From: Chondrilla cf. caribensis
Taxonomy: Eukaryota > Porifera > Demospongiae > Chondrillida > Chondrillidae
Assembly: GCA_964020155.1 (NCBI GenBank)
Contig: OZ026567.1
Span: forward strand, 1,020,693-1,084,692
Length of the DNA stretch: 64,000 nt
Direction of reading: 5' to 3'
Below the pieces are notes generated by a model that was given only the letters and a program-made list of their open reading frames with translations, searched no databases and had not been told where the DNA came from. Below, piece by piece: positions 1-10,603 of this stretch. Position numbers and translations under genes: made by a program. Position 1 is the stretch's first letter. Each line of letters opens with the position of its first letter.

Positions 1-23
1 ACCAAATCCTTCAAAGTAGTAAG
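1..23 (+). CDS. Gene A, end of GAIN subdomain A exon (module 1)
   Basis: Only the last 23 bases of an exon are in the window. They encode the tail ending QILQSSK just before a gtttgt donor at 24. They match the end of the corresponding exon at 3307-3438 (QILQSSE before gttggt) and the NLQSNE ends at 25156 and 59395. The rest of module 1 (its HRM and Ser/Thr exons) must lie to the left. Confidence 0.6.
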
Positions 24-3000
24 GTTTGTTTGATGGATGTGGAGTATTGGTTGGTTGCAAGTTCTTTGTCATACTGTCATGATGCTAATCACTGTCAGAC
101 TAGTCTTACCAAATAAATATAGAAAGTGCATGGGCATTTTTACCATACAGAACTACGTAGCTGTGCCTTACGATTTATCTTACCTTTATAAATTGAAAGT
201 AATATTTATAACTAATTAACGTAATGCGGCATTCAATTGACATGATTATATTAACTGTAAATTTCATTATTTTATAACATGGTAACACATGATTTGAAAA
301 ATGCATTCATTTTAATGATGACATTGTACCTACATCCAATTTCATTGCATGCATCATTCCAGGGCAGAATGGACGTGTTAAACGTGGTGGAAGTATTAGT
401 AAGTATCAGGGAAGGTACTGTCGACGATGGATGTACAGTTGATTTGGAAAATACGTTAGTTGGTGATGAACAGTACCTCTGTTCACGTTAATGTGTACAT
501 TTAATGCTGGATGTCCTTAAATTATGCTTCTCCTTGCCAATCCAGGATAGCTGTTTCCCTGGATGCTCTGATTGCCAACACACCAGTGGAACCTGGAGGA
601 CAGAGAACCATTAACAGTCAAGGAGGAACTGTACGATGTGTTGCAACCCGTCCAACTGTAGACACCATAAATACTACAGGAATACAGATCCAAGGGACCT
701 GTGTCAACCTACCTCCTGGTGCTGCTATGAAGATCTTAGGAAGCAGTTTGGGTGGTGGCAATGCTACATTAGCCGGAATAACCTTTACAAATGAGGACGG
801 GACCTTCCAACCCCAAGATCCATCATTTTCACTTGGTAGCAATCTGGTTGACATCATCTTGGTAGATGAGAACGGAACTGTTCCTGTATCCAATCTAAGT
901 GCAGACTTTAGGATCATGTTTGAACTCCACAGAAATGTATGCAAGTGTTGTGTTTTGTGTATATGCTTTGTGTACATTCACTCATGTGATGTAGTAGTAC
1001 ACTGTTGAATTATCACATTATATAAATACATATTTTAGGATATGTCTAATGGATCACCAACCTGTTCCGTTTGGGATGTCTCCAAGCAAGACTGGAGTTC
1101 TGATGGTTGTGAAGTGATTAATGTGACTGCAAATTCTGTGAAATGTGCTTGTAATCAGCTGGGTATCTTTGGCTCCCTGGTGGTGAGTAGTGTGTGTTTG
1201 TGAATGTGTGTGTGTGTGTGTCCATCAAACAATACACTTCAACCCATGGCATACCAGTTATTTTAGTGCAGTTATCAGTAGGTAAGATAATTATAATAAC
1301 CCTAACCCAGTCACATTAAGCGGGTTAGGTGAGGTTAGTATTGCATGCTGCACGCCCACTGATTATCCATGTTCTCTATATCTGCAAATAATGTAAATGC
1401 ATGTGATTTTTATTCACTCAATGAATACAATTCTGTTCTCTCTTTTCTGTGGTTGTACAAAGTTTATTTTACTTCCTAGGAAGTGACCCCTTCTCTATCA
1501 GATGTACCTGAGATGACGTCCTCTCCATCAGTGTTAGCTGAAGTGACCCCTTCTCTATCAGATGTACCTGAGATGACGTCCTCTCCATCAGTGTTAGCTG
1601 AAGTGACCTCCTCTCTATCAGATGTACCTGAGATGACATCTTCTTCATCAGTGTTAGCTGAAGTGACCTCCTCTCTATCAGATGTACCTGAGATGATGAC
1701 GTCTTCTCCATCAGTGTTACCTGAAGTGACCTTCTCTCTATCCTATGTACCTGAGTTGACATCTTCTTCATCAGTGTTAGCTGAAGTGACTTTCTCTCTA
1801 TCCGATGTACCTGAGTTGACATCTTCTTCATCAGTGTTAGCTGAAGTGACATCCTCCTTATCGGACGTACCTGAGATGACATCCTCTCCATTAGTATTAG
1901 TCGAAGTGACCTCCTCCCTATCAGATGTACCTGAGATGACATCCTCTCCATCAGTGTTAGTCGAAGTGACCTCCACTCTATCAGATATACCTGAGATGAC
2001 ATCTTCTTCATCAGTGTTAGTCGAAGTGACCTCCACTCTATCAGATGTACCTGAAATGACATCTTCTTCATCAGTGTTACCTGAAGTGACCTCCTCTCTA
2101 TCAGATGTGCCTGAGATGACATCTTCTTCATCAGTGTTAGCTGAAGTGACATCCTCTCTATCAGATGTACCTGAGATGACATCTGCTTCATCGGTGTTAG
2201 CTGAAATGACCTCCTCACTATCGGATGTACCTGAGATGACATCCTCTCCATTAGTATTAGTCGAAGTGACCTCCTCCCTATCAGATGTACCTGAGATGAC
2301 ATCTTCATCAGTGTTAGTCAAAGTGACCTCCACTCTATCAGATGTACCTGAAATGACATCTTCTTCATCAGTGTTAGCTGAAGTGACCTCCTCTCTATCA
2401 GATGTACCTGAAATGACATCTTCTTCATCAGTGTTAGCTGAAGTGACCTCCTCTCTATCAGATGTACCTGAGATGACATCTTCTTCATCAGTGTTAGCTG
2501 AAGTGACCTCCACTCTATCAGATGTACCTGAAATGACATCTTCTTCATCAGTGTTAGCTGAAGTGACCTCCTCTCTATCAGATGTACCTGAGATGACATC
2601 TTCTTCATCAGTGTTAGCTGAAGTGACCTCCTCTCTATCAGATGTACCTGAAATGACATCTTCTTCATCAGTGTTAGCTGAAGTGACCTCCACTCTATCA
2701 GATGTACCTGAAATGACATCTTCTTCATCAGTGTTAGCTGAAGTGACCTCCTCTCTATCAGATGTGTCTGAGATGACATCTTCTTCATCAGTGTTAGCTG
2801 AAATGACCTCCTCTCTATCAGATGTACTTGAGACTGCTCCATCATCGACTCTAGAGACTCCTCGATCATCAACTCCAGAGACTCCATCCCCTTCAGTGAC
2901 TGTTTCTGAGACATCAGTTCCCACTTTCCCAACACCGTCTGTAGCAGGTATGTTTATCTGTCTATCGATAATCATTAGTAGCAATCATCTGCCATACTGA

Positions 3001-6000
3001 TGTTACCTTGAGAATTTTGTCTTAACCTTGCAACTAGTGTGTCCTGAAGAAAACAAGACTACATCGGGTATCACTCTTACATGGCCTTCAACTCCTGTTG
3101 GAGAGATCTCAACCCTCCCTTGTCCTAACACCGACGGGAATGCTACTAGGAACTGTACTATGGGAGGAGTATGGGAACAACCTTATGTTTGTGACTGCTT
3201 AACTCAGGGAATTTCTCAGCAACTCTGTAATGTATGTGACTCCATCCCTTCTCTCTGTACTATGGTTGTACTCATGTTGTTGGTCCCTTCTCTCCCCTGT
3301 GTGTAGAATCCAGTAGATGCATTGGGGAATGTAACTTTGAACACCACCTTGACAAGTGAAGTTGTGGTAGTCATTATCTCAACTTTGGAGATAGTCATCA
3401 GTGGTCCAAGTCAAAGCCAAATCCTTCAAAGTAGTGAGGTTGGTTTGTGGGATTTGGAGTATTGGTTGGTGGCAAGTTTTTATTAATACTGTCATGATGC
3501 TAATCATTGTCAGACTAGTCTTAGATAACTATAATGCATGGCTTTTACCATACAGAACTGTGCCTTACGATAATATTATTGTCTGTCTTACCTTTATAAA
3601 TTGAAAGTAATATTTATAACTACTTATCGTAATATGGTATTCAACTGACACTATTATATTAACTGTATAATACAATAATATATGACATGTTAAGTTAATG
3701 TCATTTTAATGATGACATTGTACCTACATCCAATTTTATTGCATACATCATTCCAGGGCAGACTGAAAGTGTTGAACGTGGTGGAAGTATTAGTAAGTAT
3801 CAGGGAAGGTACTGTTGACAATGGATCTACAGTTGATTTGGAAAATACGTTAGTTGGTGATGAACAGTACCTGTGTTCACGTTAATGTGTACATTTAATG
3901 TTGGATGTCCTTCAATTATGCTTCTCCTTGCCAATCCAGGATAGCTGTTTCCCTGAATGCTTTAATTGCCAACACACCAGTGTCTCTTGGAGGACAGAGA
4001 ACCATTAACAGTCAAGGAGGAACTGTACGATGTGTTGCAACCCGTCCAACTGTAGACACCATAAATACTACAGGAATACAGATCCAAGGGACCTGTGTCA
4101 ACCTACCTCCTGGTGCTGCTATGAAGATCTTAGGAAGCAGTTTGGGTGGTGGCAATGCTACATTAGCCGTAATAACCTTTACAAATGAGGACGGGACCTT
4201 CCAACCCCAAGATCCGTCATTTTCACTGGGCAGCAATCTGGTTGACATCATCTTGGTAGATGAGAACGGAACTGTTCCTGTATCCAATCTAAGTGCAGAC
4301 TTTAGGATCATGTTTGAACTCCACAGAAATGTATGCAAGTGTTGTGTTTTGTGTATATGCTTTGTGTACATTCACTCATGTGATGTAGTAGTACACTGTT
4401 GAATTATCACATTATATATTAAATACATATTTTAGGATATGTCTAATGGATCACCAACCTGTTCCGTTTGGGATGTCTCCAAGCAAGACTGGAGTTCTGA
4501 TGGTTGTGAAGTGATTAATGTGACTGCAAATTCTGTGAAATGTGCTTGTAATCAGCTGGGTATCTTTGGCTCCCTGGTGGTGAGTAGTGTGTGTTTGTGA
4601 ATGTGTGTGTGTGTCCATCAAATAATACACTTCAACCCAATGGCATACAAGTTATTATAGTGCAGTTATCAGTAGGTGAGATTATTATAATACCCTTAAC
4701 CCGTTCACATTAAGAGGGTTGGATGAGGTTAGCACAGCATACCGTACGCCTACTCTATAGGTACTGTGTACTTAAAATCTGCAAATAATGTAATTGGGAT
4801 CCATATGATTTTCATTCGCTCAATGAATACAATCCCATTCTCTCACTTCTGTGGTTGTACAAAGTTTTTACAACCCAGATCTATATGAACGTGATTCTCT
4901 TCTCTCTTTTCTGTGGTTGTACAAAACTTGTTTATTTCCTTCATTTCCTATGTACATAGAATACTTCCATAGTTACTCCATTGTCATCAGAAACTCTATC
5001 ACCATCAGAGACTCCGATTCTAATAGAGACTACATTGTCATCAGAGATCACATTGCCATCAGATATTTCATTACCATCAGAGACCCCATTGCCATCGGAG
5101 ACTACATCAGGGACTCCATTGCCATCAGAGACTTCATCACCATCAGCGACTCCTTTGCCATCAGAGACTCCATCACCATCAGTGACTCCATCGCAATCAG
5201 AGACTCCATTGTCATCAGAGACTACATTGCAATTAGAGACTCCATCACCATCAGAGACTCGATCACCATCAGAGATTCCATTGCCGTCAGGAACCCTATC
5301 ACCATCAGAGACCCTATCACCATCAGAGACTCCATTGCCATCAGAGACCCTATCACCATCAGAGACTCCATTGCCATCAGAGACCCTATCACCATCAGAG
5401 ACTCCATTGCCATCAGAGACTCTACCATCGACTACAGAGATACCTGGACCACTGACTACAGAGGCTCCATCCCCTTCAGTGACTGTTTCCGAGACATCAC
5501 TTCCCACTTCCCCAACACCGTCTGTAGCAGGTATGTTCATCTTTCTATCTATAATCATTAGTAGCAATCATCTACCATAATACTGATGCTACCTTGAGAG
5601 TTTTGTCTTAACCTTGCAACTAGTGTGTCCTGAAGAAAAGAAGACTACATCGGGTATCACACTTACATGGCCTTCAACTCCTATTGGAGAGACCTCAACC
5701 CTCTCTTGTCCTAACGCCAACGGGAATGCTACCAGGAACTGTACTGTAGGAGGAATATGGGAACAACCTTATGTTCAGGAATGTACTTGTCCTGAAGATA
5801 CCAACACTACATCGGGTATCACTCTTACATGGCCTTCAACTCCTATTGGAGAGATCTCAACCCTCTCTTGTCCTAACGCTGACGGGAATGCTACCAGGAA
5901 CTGTACTGTAGGAGGAATATGGGAACAACCTTATGTTCAGGAATGTACTTGTCCTGAAGAAACCAACACAACATCGGGTATCACACTTACATGGCCTTCA

Positions 6001-6824
6001 ACTCCTATTGGAGAGATCTCAACCCTCTCTTGTCCTAACGCTGACGGGAATGCTACCAGGAACTGTACTGTAGGAGGAATATGGGAACAACCTTATGTTC
6101 AGGAATGTACTTGTCCTGAAGATACCAACACTACATCGGGTATCACTCTTACATGGCCTTCAACTCCCATTGGAGAGACTTCAACCCTCTCTTGTCCTAA
6201 CACCAACAGAAGTGCAACCAGGAACTGTACTGTAGGAGGAGTATGGGAACAACCTTATGTTTGTGACTGCTTGACTCAGGGAATTTCTCAGCAACTCTGT
6301 NNNNNNNNNNNNNNNNNNNNNNNNNNNNNNNNNNNNNNNNNNNNNNNNNNNNNNNNNNNNNNNNNNNNNNNNNNNNNNNNNNNNNNNNNNNNNNNNNNNN
6401 NNNNNNNNNNNNNNNNNNNNNNNNNNNNNNNNNNNNNNNNNNNNNNNNNNNNNNNNNNNNNNNNNNNNNNNNNNNNNNNNNNNNNNNNNNNNNNNNNNNN
6501 TTGTCCGTTGGTGTAACAGTCACGATTGTGATCTCAACCTTCGTGGCTACTGTGGTTCTAACTGCTGGCATTGGTATTGTTATCTTTCTCCTTATCAAGT
6601 AAGTCTAAATGTACAGTGGGTCCCCGTGTCTCAGCTACAAGTACATTTTGTTCATAATATCAATAAATTGTATAATTATGTTCATCCACACACATGCACA
6701 CACTGTGCACACATGCTTGCATGCTTGCAAATTTATACACAAGAGCACCACACACACATGTGCTTGTACACACCCACAAACATGCACATTCATGCACATA
6801 CAAATGTATATTATGTTTGGATAC

Positions 6825-6890
<66 letters not shown>

Positions 6891-7069
6891 CACATGCACA
6901 CACACATGCACACACACAAGCACACACACACTGCGTCCATGGAGTAACTTCAATTATTATACTGTGTTTCTCTTCTAACAGGGCTAGGAAAGTCAGCATG
7001 AAGCCAGTAGGCACTGATGCTTCATTAGCCAACCAGCCGGCTGCCTTGGTGATGGAAAACTACACCTAG
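1..7069 (+). CDS. Gene A: 3' part of a modular HRM-GAIN-GPS single-pass receptor (partial, gapped)
   Basis: This gene enters from the left edge and ends at a TAG at 7067-7069. My exon model is ..23, 363-472, 546-936, 1039-1182, 1480-2947, 3038-3231, 3307-3438, 3757-3866, 3940-4330, 4436-4579, 4960-5530, 5624 to the gap, ..6598, 6982-7069. Every junction has GT-AG ends and the phases match throughout (0, 0, 2, 0, 0, 1, 0, 0, 2, 0, 0, 1, then 2). In order the domains are GAIN, degenerate GPS, Ser/Thr-rich, one HRM, GAIN A, GAIN B, degenerate GPS, Ser/Thr-rich, four HRM, a gap, one transmembrane helix and a short tail. HRM plus GAIN plus GPS is the ectodomain set of adhesion GPCRs, but only one helix is present at the end. 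Joining the modules into one polypeptide is inference from phase compatibility and from the absence of signal peptides at internal modules. Separate transcripts remain possible. Confidence 0.7.
363..936 (+). CDS. Gene A, GAIN subdomain B exons (module 1): 363-472 and 546-936
   Basis: The first exon (110 nt) begins GRMDVLNVVEVLV and ends in phase 2 at a gtacct donor. The second (391 nt) starts after a ccaatccag acceptor, continues IAVSLDALIANTPV, and runs to FELHRN before gtatgc. The blocks LPPGAAMKILGSS, TFTNEDGTFQP, LGSNLVDIIL and RIMFEL match the beta-strand-rich GAIN pattern that precedes a GPS. The paralogous exons at 3757-4330, 25551-26105, 39767-40344 and 60544-61106 have the same boundaries and phases, which fixes the splice sites. 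GAIN folds hold the autoproteolysis site of adhesion GPCRs and polycystin-like proteins. Confidence 0.8.
1039..1182 (+). CDS. Gene A, GPS exon (module 1), cleavage tripeptide lost
   Basis: This 144-nt phase 0-0 exon encodes the GPS signature CSVWDVSKQDWSSDGCEVI and then VKCACNQLGIFGSL. All four GPS cysteines and both tryptophans are present. The expected His-Leu-Ser/Thr cleavage site reads Gln-Leu-Gly. In characterised GPS proteins cleavage occurs between Leu and Ser/Thr and needs the hydroxyl (or thiol) nucleophile, so Gly there predicts no autoproteolysis. The exon is followed by a gtgagt donor that runs into a (TG)n tract, and not by a transmembrane exon. Confidence 0.85.
1480..2947 (+). 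CDS. Gene A, Ser/Thr-rich 60-bp repeat exon (module 2)
   Basis: This exon follows the acceptor acttcctag (phase 0) and ends GTAGCAG before gtatgt (phase 1). About 22 tandem copies of a 60-bp unit encode 20-residue repeats such as EVTSSLSDVPEM followed by TSSSSVLA. A Pro-rich end ETPSPSVTVSETSVPTFP follows. The composition is typical of an extended, heavily O-glycosylated stalk. Long open frames also exist on both strands because the unit is stop-free in several frames. This frame is chosen because its phases match the HRM exon downstream and the same segment in the first exon of gene C. Confidence 0.75.
3038..3231 (+). CDS. Gene A, single HRM (hormone receptor) domain exon (module 2)
   Basis: This 194-nt exon has phases 1 to 0. 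It encodes one HRM-type domain with the family landmarks in order: Cys, TLTWPSTPVGE (Trp-Pro, Gly), the Cys-Pro pair, ATRNC (Arg-x-Cys) and GGVWEQPYV (Gly-x-Trp), then CDCLTQGISQQLC. HRM domains precede GAIN domains in many adhesion GPCRs and bind peptide hormones in secretin-family GPCRs. No ligand can be inferred here. The terminal CDCLTQ segment recurs at the end of every HRM block in this locus. Confidence 0.85.
3307..3438 (+). CDS. Gene A, GAIN subdomain A linker exon (module 2)
   Basis: This 132-nt phase 0-0 exon starts NPVDALGNVTLNTTLTSE and ends QILQSSE. It lies between HRM and GAIN B in every module, where the helical GAIN subdomain A belongs. The equivalents are 39108-39194 and 59261-59395. 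In gene B the same segment is fused to the mucin-like exon. Assignment to subdomain A is by position, because the sequence itself is weakly conserved. Confidence 0.65.
3757..4330 (+). CDS. Gene A, GAIN subdomain B exons (module 2): 3757-3866 and 3940-4330
   Basis: The lengths and phases are identical to module 1 (110 and 391 nt). The protein is nearly identical, with a few substitutions such as TPVSLGG for TPVEPGG and LAVITF for LAGITF. Identity extends into the introns, including the intron that follows 4330, so this is a recent duplication or conversion of a block of several exons. The domain continues into the GPS exon at 4436. Confidence 0.8.
4436..4579 (+). CDS. Gene A, GPS exon (module 2), cleavage tripeptide lost
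   Basis: This 144-nt exon encodes the same protein as the GPS at 1039-1182, including CACNQLGIFGSL, so the His-Leu-Thr site is again Gln-Leu-Gly. The intron that follows starts gtgagtagtgtgtgtttgtg. The next exon is again Ser/Thr-rich, so this GPS sits in the middle of the predicted polypeptide. Confidence 0.85.
4960..5530 (+). CDS. Gene A, Ser/Thr/Pro-rich exon (module 3)
   Basis: The acceptor is gtacatag (phase 0) and the end is GTAGCAG before gtatgt (phase 1). The reading is NTSIVTPLSSETLSPSETP and onward, dominated by short units SETPLPSETLSP. It ends in the shared motif SPSVTVSETSLPTSPTP. It is a mucin-like spacer equivalent to 1480-2947 but built from a different short repeat. Confidence 0.7.
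5624..6300 (+). CDS. Gene A, four tandem HRM domains (module 3), truncated by the gap
   Basis: Four 162-bp units, each 54 residues, start at about 5626, 5788, 5950 and 6112. Each carries the landmarks SGITLTWPSTPIGE, SCPN, ATRNC and GGIWEQPYVQEC. The last unit diverges (NRSATRNC) and ends CDCLTQGISQQLC, the normal end of an HRM block, directly at the N run. Tandem HRMs of this kind are the small counterpart of the 110-unit block in gene C. Because the gap follows directly, the true number of units in gene A is uncertain. Confidence 0.8.
6301..6500. other. Assembly gap of 200 N
   Basis: Exactly 200 N separate the HRM block from the transmembrane exon. Every other complete module in the locus has linker, GAIN and GPS exons here, which need at least about 1.5 kb. 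The round size suggests a placeholder. Gene A's terminal GAIN-GPS is therefore probably missing from the assembly and not absent from the genome. Confidence 0.9.
6501..6598 (+). CDS. Gene A, transmembrane exon (5' end in gap)
   Basis: The frame reads LSVGVTVTIVISTFVATVV and then a second hydrophobic stretch ending VIFLLIK. It is one membrane-spanning helix rich in Val, Ile and Thr. The exon ends in phase 2 before gtaagt. No further hydrophobic exon occurs before the stop codon at 7067, so the product is a single-pass type I protein and not a seven-helix GPCR. Confidence 0.85.
6828..6932 (+). repeat. (CA)n microsatellite in the last intron of gene A
   Basis: Long CA repeat with scattered TG and CG interruptions. 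It lies between the transmembrane and tail exons of gene A, ending about 50 bp before the acceptor. Confidence 0.95.
6982..7069 (+). CDS. Gene A, cytoplasmic tail exon and stop
   Basis: After the acceptor tcttctaacag the frame continues (K)ARKVSMKPVGTDASLANQ and ends VMENYT, then TAG. The basic ARK directly after the helix is a stop-transfer signal. The tail is only about 28 residues, has one Tyr near the end, and contains no domain I recognise. Signalling, if any, would need a partner. Confidence 0.85.
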
Positions 7070-7269
7070 ATGAAATCAAACCCATTGCTGATAACTTGAT
7101 AACAACACAATTGAAAAAAAATTAGATAATAACCAACTTTCCCATGTAATCCACATAGAATGATTAGTATCTTTATCACCATGCATTAGTCATATTACTC
7201 CAGCTGCATTGTATCCTGCACATTCATAGCATTCAGCTGTAAATTGTTGTGTACTATAATATACAGTTA

Positions 7270-7358
7270 TTGTACTTGTTGAATGATGAATAATCACTGT
7301 ATAGTTCATCATGTATGGAACTATCTACAGTGTGGGATGGAGGTCCTGTCAGTCTTGT

Positions 7359-7442
<84 letters not shown>

Positions 7443-7811
7443 GTCCATCTAGCTGTTATTATTGTCACTGATTTTCAGCTGTTTCCATTGCTGTTAAGAT
7501 GAAGAATGGTTTACTGAAGCATTCCATAAAGACCACAGGAAGCAGTGTGAATGATGAATAATCACTGTATACCATATCATGTATTGTGCGTGTGTGTGTG
7601 TGTGTGTGTGTGTTGTCCATCTAGCTGTTATTATTGTCACTGTTTTTCAGCTGTTTCCATTGCTGTTAAGATGAAGAATTGTTTACTGAAGCATTCCATA
7701 AAGACCACAGGAAGCAGTGTGAATGATGAATAATCACTGTATACCATATCATGTATGGAACTAGCTACAGTGTAGGATGTAGGTCCTGTCAGTCTTGTAT
7801 TGTGTGTGTGT

Positions 7812-7885
<74 letters not shown>

Positions 7886-8060
7886 ATGTGTGTGTGTGTG
7901 CGTGTTTGTATGTGTGTGTGTGTGCGTGAGTGCACTGCATGTGTGAGTCTGTGTGTGCATATGTCTGTGTATTTGTAAGAATATGTGTGTGTGTGTTTGC
8001 ATGCTCGCGCATGTATGTGTGTGTTTGTGCTTGTGTGCACATGTATATACATTTCCGGTA
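7270..8060 (+). repeat. Three tandem ~180-270 bp units with (TG)n cores
   Basis: Units begin near 7281, 7550 and 7726 with GAATGATGAATAATCACTGT. The first two continue through a TG microsatellite, then a segment with CTAGCTGTTATTATTGTCAC and a tail AAGACCACAGGAAGCAGT. The third runs into a long TG tract (7800-7940). Parts of the unit (GAACTAGCTACAGTGT and GGTCCTGTCAGTCTT) reappear at about 30360, 34735, 35580 and 36550. No gene is supported here. The apparent Cys-Val and His-Thr frames are microsatellite translations. Confidence 0.8.
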
Positions 8061-9560
8061 AGCATACTTAGTCTGTGGTCATCCTTTAGACTGTCATCCA
8101 CAAAATTATATCTCGTTATCATGTGATACCTGTAAGGCAATCCCACCTCAGTCACACAAGCTGATGCCTCAACACCTTGTAAGCAATTTGGCAGCTTGTG
8201 CAGAATACCCACTACAAGTACCTCCCTATACATAACTCTGTCTTGTTCATATTGTTGTAGTACACAGACTATACAGAATATCGTATCCGTCCTACTTTCA
8301 CAAAAATCTGTAGTGCTGAATGACTCACTCATCCAGAATCAAGGTATGTACCTTTTAAGACAAGGTCTTGTGGCTGGCAGAACAGGGTGTTATGTTAGAC
8401 ATCAGTTGGATCAGGTATCCTGTACTGTTGAGTCGTTCTCCCAGTTTATTTTTGTCAATTGTACCATACTATAGATAGATACTCTATACTGTGTGTATAC
8501 ATGTGTTTGTTAGTGCTTGTATGCACATGTATATACATTTCCGGTAAGCATACTATGGTCATCCTTTAGACATCCACAAAATTATGTCTCGTTATCATGT
8601 GATACCTGTAATACAATCCCACCTCTGTCACACAAGCTGATGCCTCATCACCTTGTATGCAATTTGGCAGCTTGTGTGTAGATTATCAACTACAAGTACC
8701 TCCCTATACATAACTCTGTCTTGTTATTATGTTAACATCCCTTTACCAGCATACAAATCAGACTAACTTCTGTAAGTTCATAATATAATAATAGTGTACA
8801 GACTATACAGAATATATTATCTGTCCTACTTTCTTATTGTGTGTAAGTTACACATAAAGTCTGTAGTATTGAAGGACTCACTCATCCAGAATCAAGGTAT
8901 GTACCTTTTAAGACAAGGTCTTGTGGCTGGCAGAACAGGGTGTTATGTTAGGCATCAGTTGGATCAGATGTCCTATAATGTTGAGTCTTTTTCTGTTTGG
9001 TGTTGTCCATTGTATCATAATATACTCTATACTGTGTGTATGCATGTGTGTTAGTGCTTGTGTGCACATGTACATTTCACACTATGATGTAAGCACACTA
9101 TGATCATCATTTGGACTTTCATCCACAAAATCATGTCTTGTTATCATATGATACCTGTAATACAATCCCACTTCAGTCATACAAACTGATGCCTCATCAC
9201 CTTGTATGCAATTTGGCAGTTTGTGTAAAATGTCAACCACAAGTACCTCCCTATACATAACTCTGTCTTGTTATTACTTCTATATCCCTATACCAGTATA
9301 TATACAAGTCTGACATCCCTCTCCAAGTTCATATTGCTGTACTGCACAGACTATACAGAATATAATATCTGTCCTACTTTCTTATTGTGTGTAAGTTACA
9401 AAAAAATCTGTAGTGCTGAAGGACTCACTCGTCCAGAATCAAGGTATGTACCTTTTAAGACAAGGTCTTGTGGCTGGCAGAACAGGGTGTTATGTTAGGC
9501 ATTGTTATGTTGGATCAGGTATCCTGTACTGTTGAGTCTTTCTCCCAGTTTAGTGTTGTC
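8050..9560 (+). repeat. Three direct copies of a ~480-bp non-coding repeat
   Basis: Copies run roughly 8050-8470, 8535-9015 and 9075-9555. Each starts near CATTTCCGGTAAGCATACT or a variant, passes through CAAGCTGATGCCTCA and ACCTCCCTATACATAACTCT, and ends with the best-conserved part. That part includes GACTCACTCATCCAGAATCA, ACAAGGTCTTGTGGCTGGCA and GTTGGATCAG. The open frames over the conserved end differ between copies and have no signal of coding constraint. Together with the flanking microsatellites this fills the A-B intergenic space. Confidence 0.75.
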
Positions 9561-9676
9561 AATTGTACAGAATGACTAGTAGGTTATAGACATAAGCACT
9601 TAAGGTCCTTTTCAGATTACTTAATACTTATAAAAAGATTGGCTTCAATAACCGTCAGAAACTCCTGTACAATGTA

Positions 9677-9851
9677 CAGTGAATTCTTGTTAATTCGCCA
9701 CCGCTTAATCCGCCAAACCTTTTAATCTGCCACAATATCCCAGTACCAATATAACGTACAAGTACCAATGAATATCCAGTTAATCTGCCAAACTCGTTAA
9801 TCCACCATATTCTTTGAAAATGAATTGTGGTGAATTCACAAGTATTCACTG
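9677..9851. mobile_element. 175-bp MITE with terminal inverted repeats and TA duplication
   Basis: The left end CAGTGAATTCTTGTTAATTC and the right end, read on the other strand as CAGTGAATACTTGTGAATTC, match at 18 of 20 positions and continue into CCAC on both sides. Both ends are flanked by TA. This is the signature of a non-autonomous Tc1/mariner or pogo-type element. Internal AATCCGCC and AATCTGCC motifs repeat. It has no coding capacity. Confidence 0.8.
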
Positions 9852-10603
9852 TATATCTATCAGGCTGCGAGTCTCAAGTTGACGGGCTTCTGCGAGAATA
9901 TAGCTTCTGTTAAAAATGCCAGATACGTACGACTGTGTCTAAGGGTATTGTCAACACATTTAGTGGCAAAGTATAGTGTTTGTGTAGACCTTAATGAGCT
10001 GTAATCTAGATATAGTTCACTATAGCCAGCCATCGGCTATGTATTTTCACGGGACAGATCTATATCCAAGACGTACATACATATGTACAATGTACGTACA
10101 TATTAGAATTGACATCCAAATTATGGACTAATTTGCATTTATAATCTCATCAATATGTAATGTAATTTAATTAGAGAATGGAAGAGAAAGTATTCTGAAG
10201 AATTCCGTTGAATTCCAAAGTCATTCGCTGACAACTATTATCACTCATATGCTTTTTACACTTACTAGATTACACCTGTGAGTTCATTTTCAACTAGTCT
10301 ATCCACAATAGATATATTCTCCTTTATTGCCTGTTACACCCAAGTAAGCAGAGTATCCTTGAGAACTTCATTCCCTATAGCTTGTATCATATCTGGTGTG
10401 ACCAGCTCTAAGTTCTGATTTGTTCTTTTGGGCTGCATGTATTATTACAATGAAGCTGAAACCACTTTGTAACCTTTTATAGAGGTTCCACAGTATGTGA
10501 GTTGTACATACCGCTGAACCAGTATGACCTGTACCACTCACCGTGTACACCACAGTGACCCAAAATATAATCCCTAACTCTTGAGTTGCATGTCATTGAA
10601 ATA

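Noticed and set aside
1469..2984. Two minus-strand frames over the gene A Ser/Thr exon
   Set aside because: Antisense of a 60-bp repeat. They lack any independent support.
6501..7069. Seven-transmembrane GPCR core after the HRM block of gene A
   Set aside because: Only one hydrophobic segment is encoded before the stop. The gap could hide exons, but they would lie before and not after this helix and tail.
6635..8332. Cys-Val and His-Thr frames around 6.6-8.3 kb, and similar ones at 12.2-14.7, 26-30, 34-38 and 61.5 kb
   Set aside because: Translations of (TG)n/(CA)n microsatellites.
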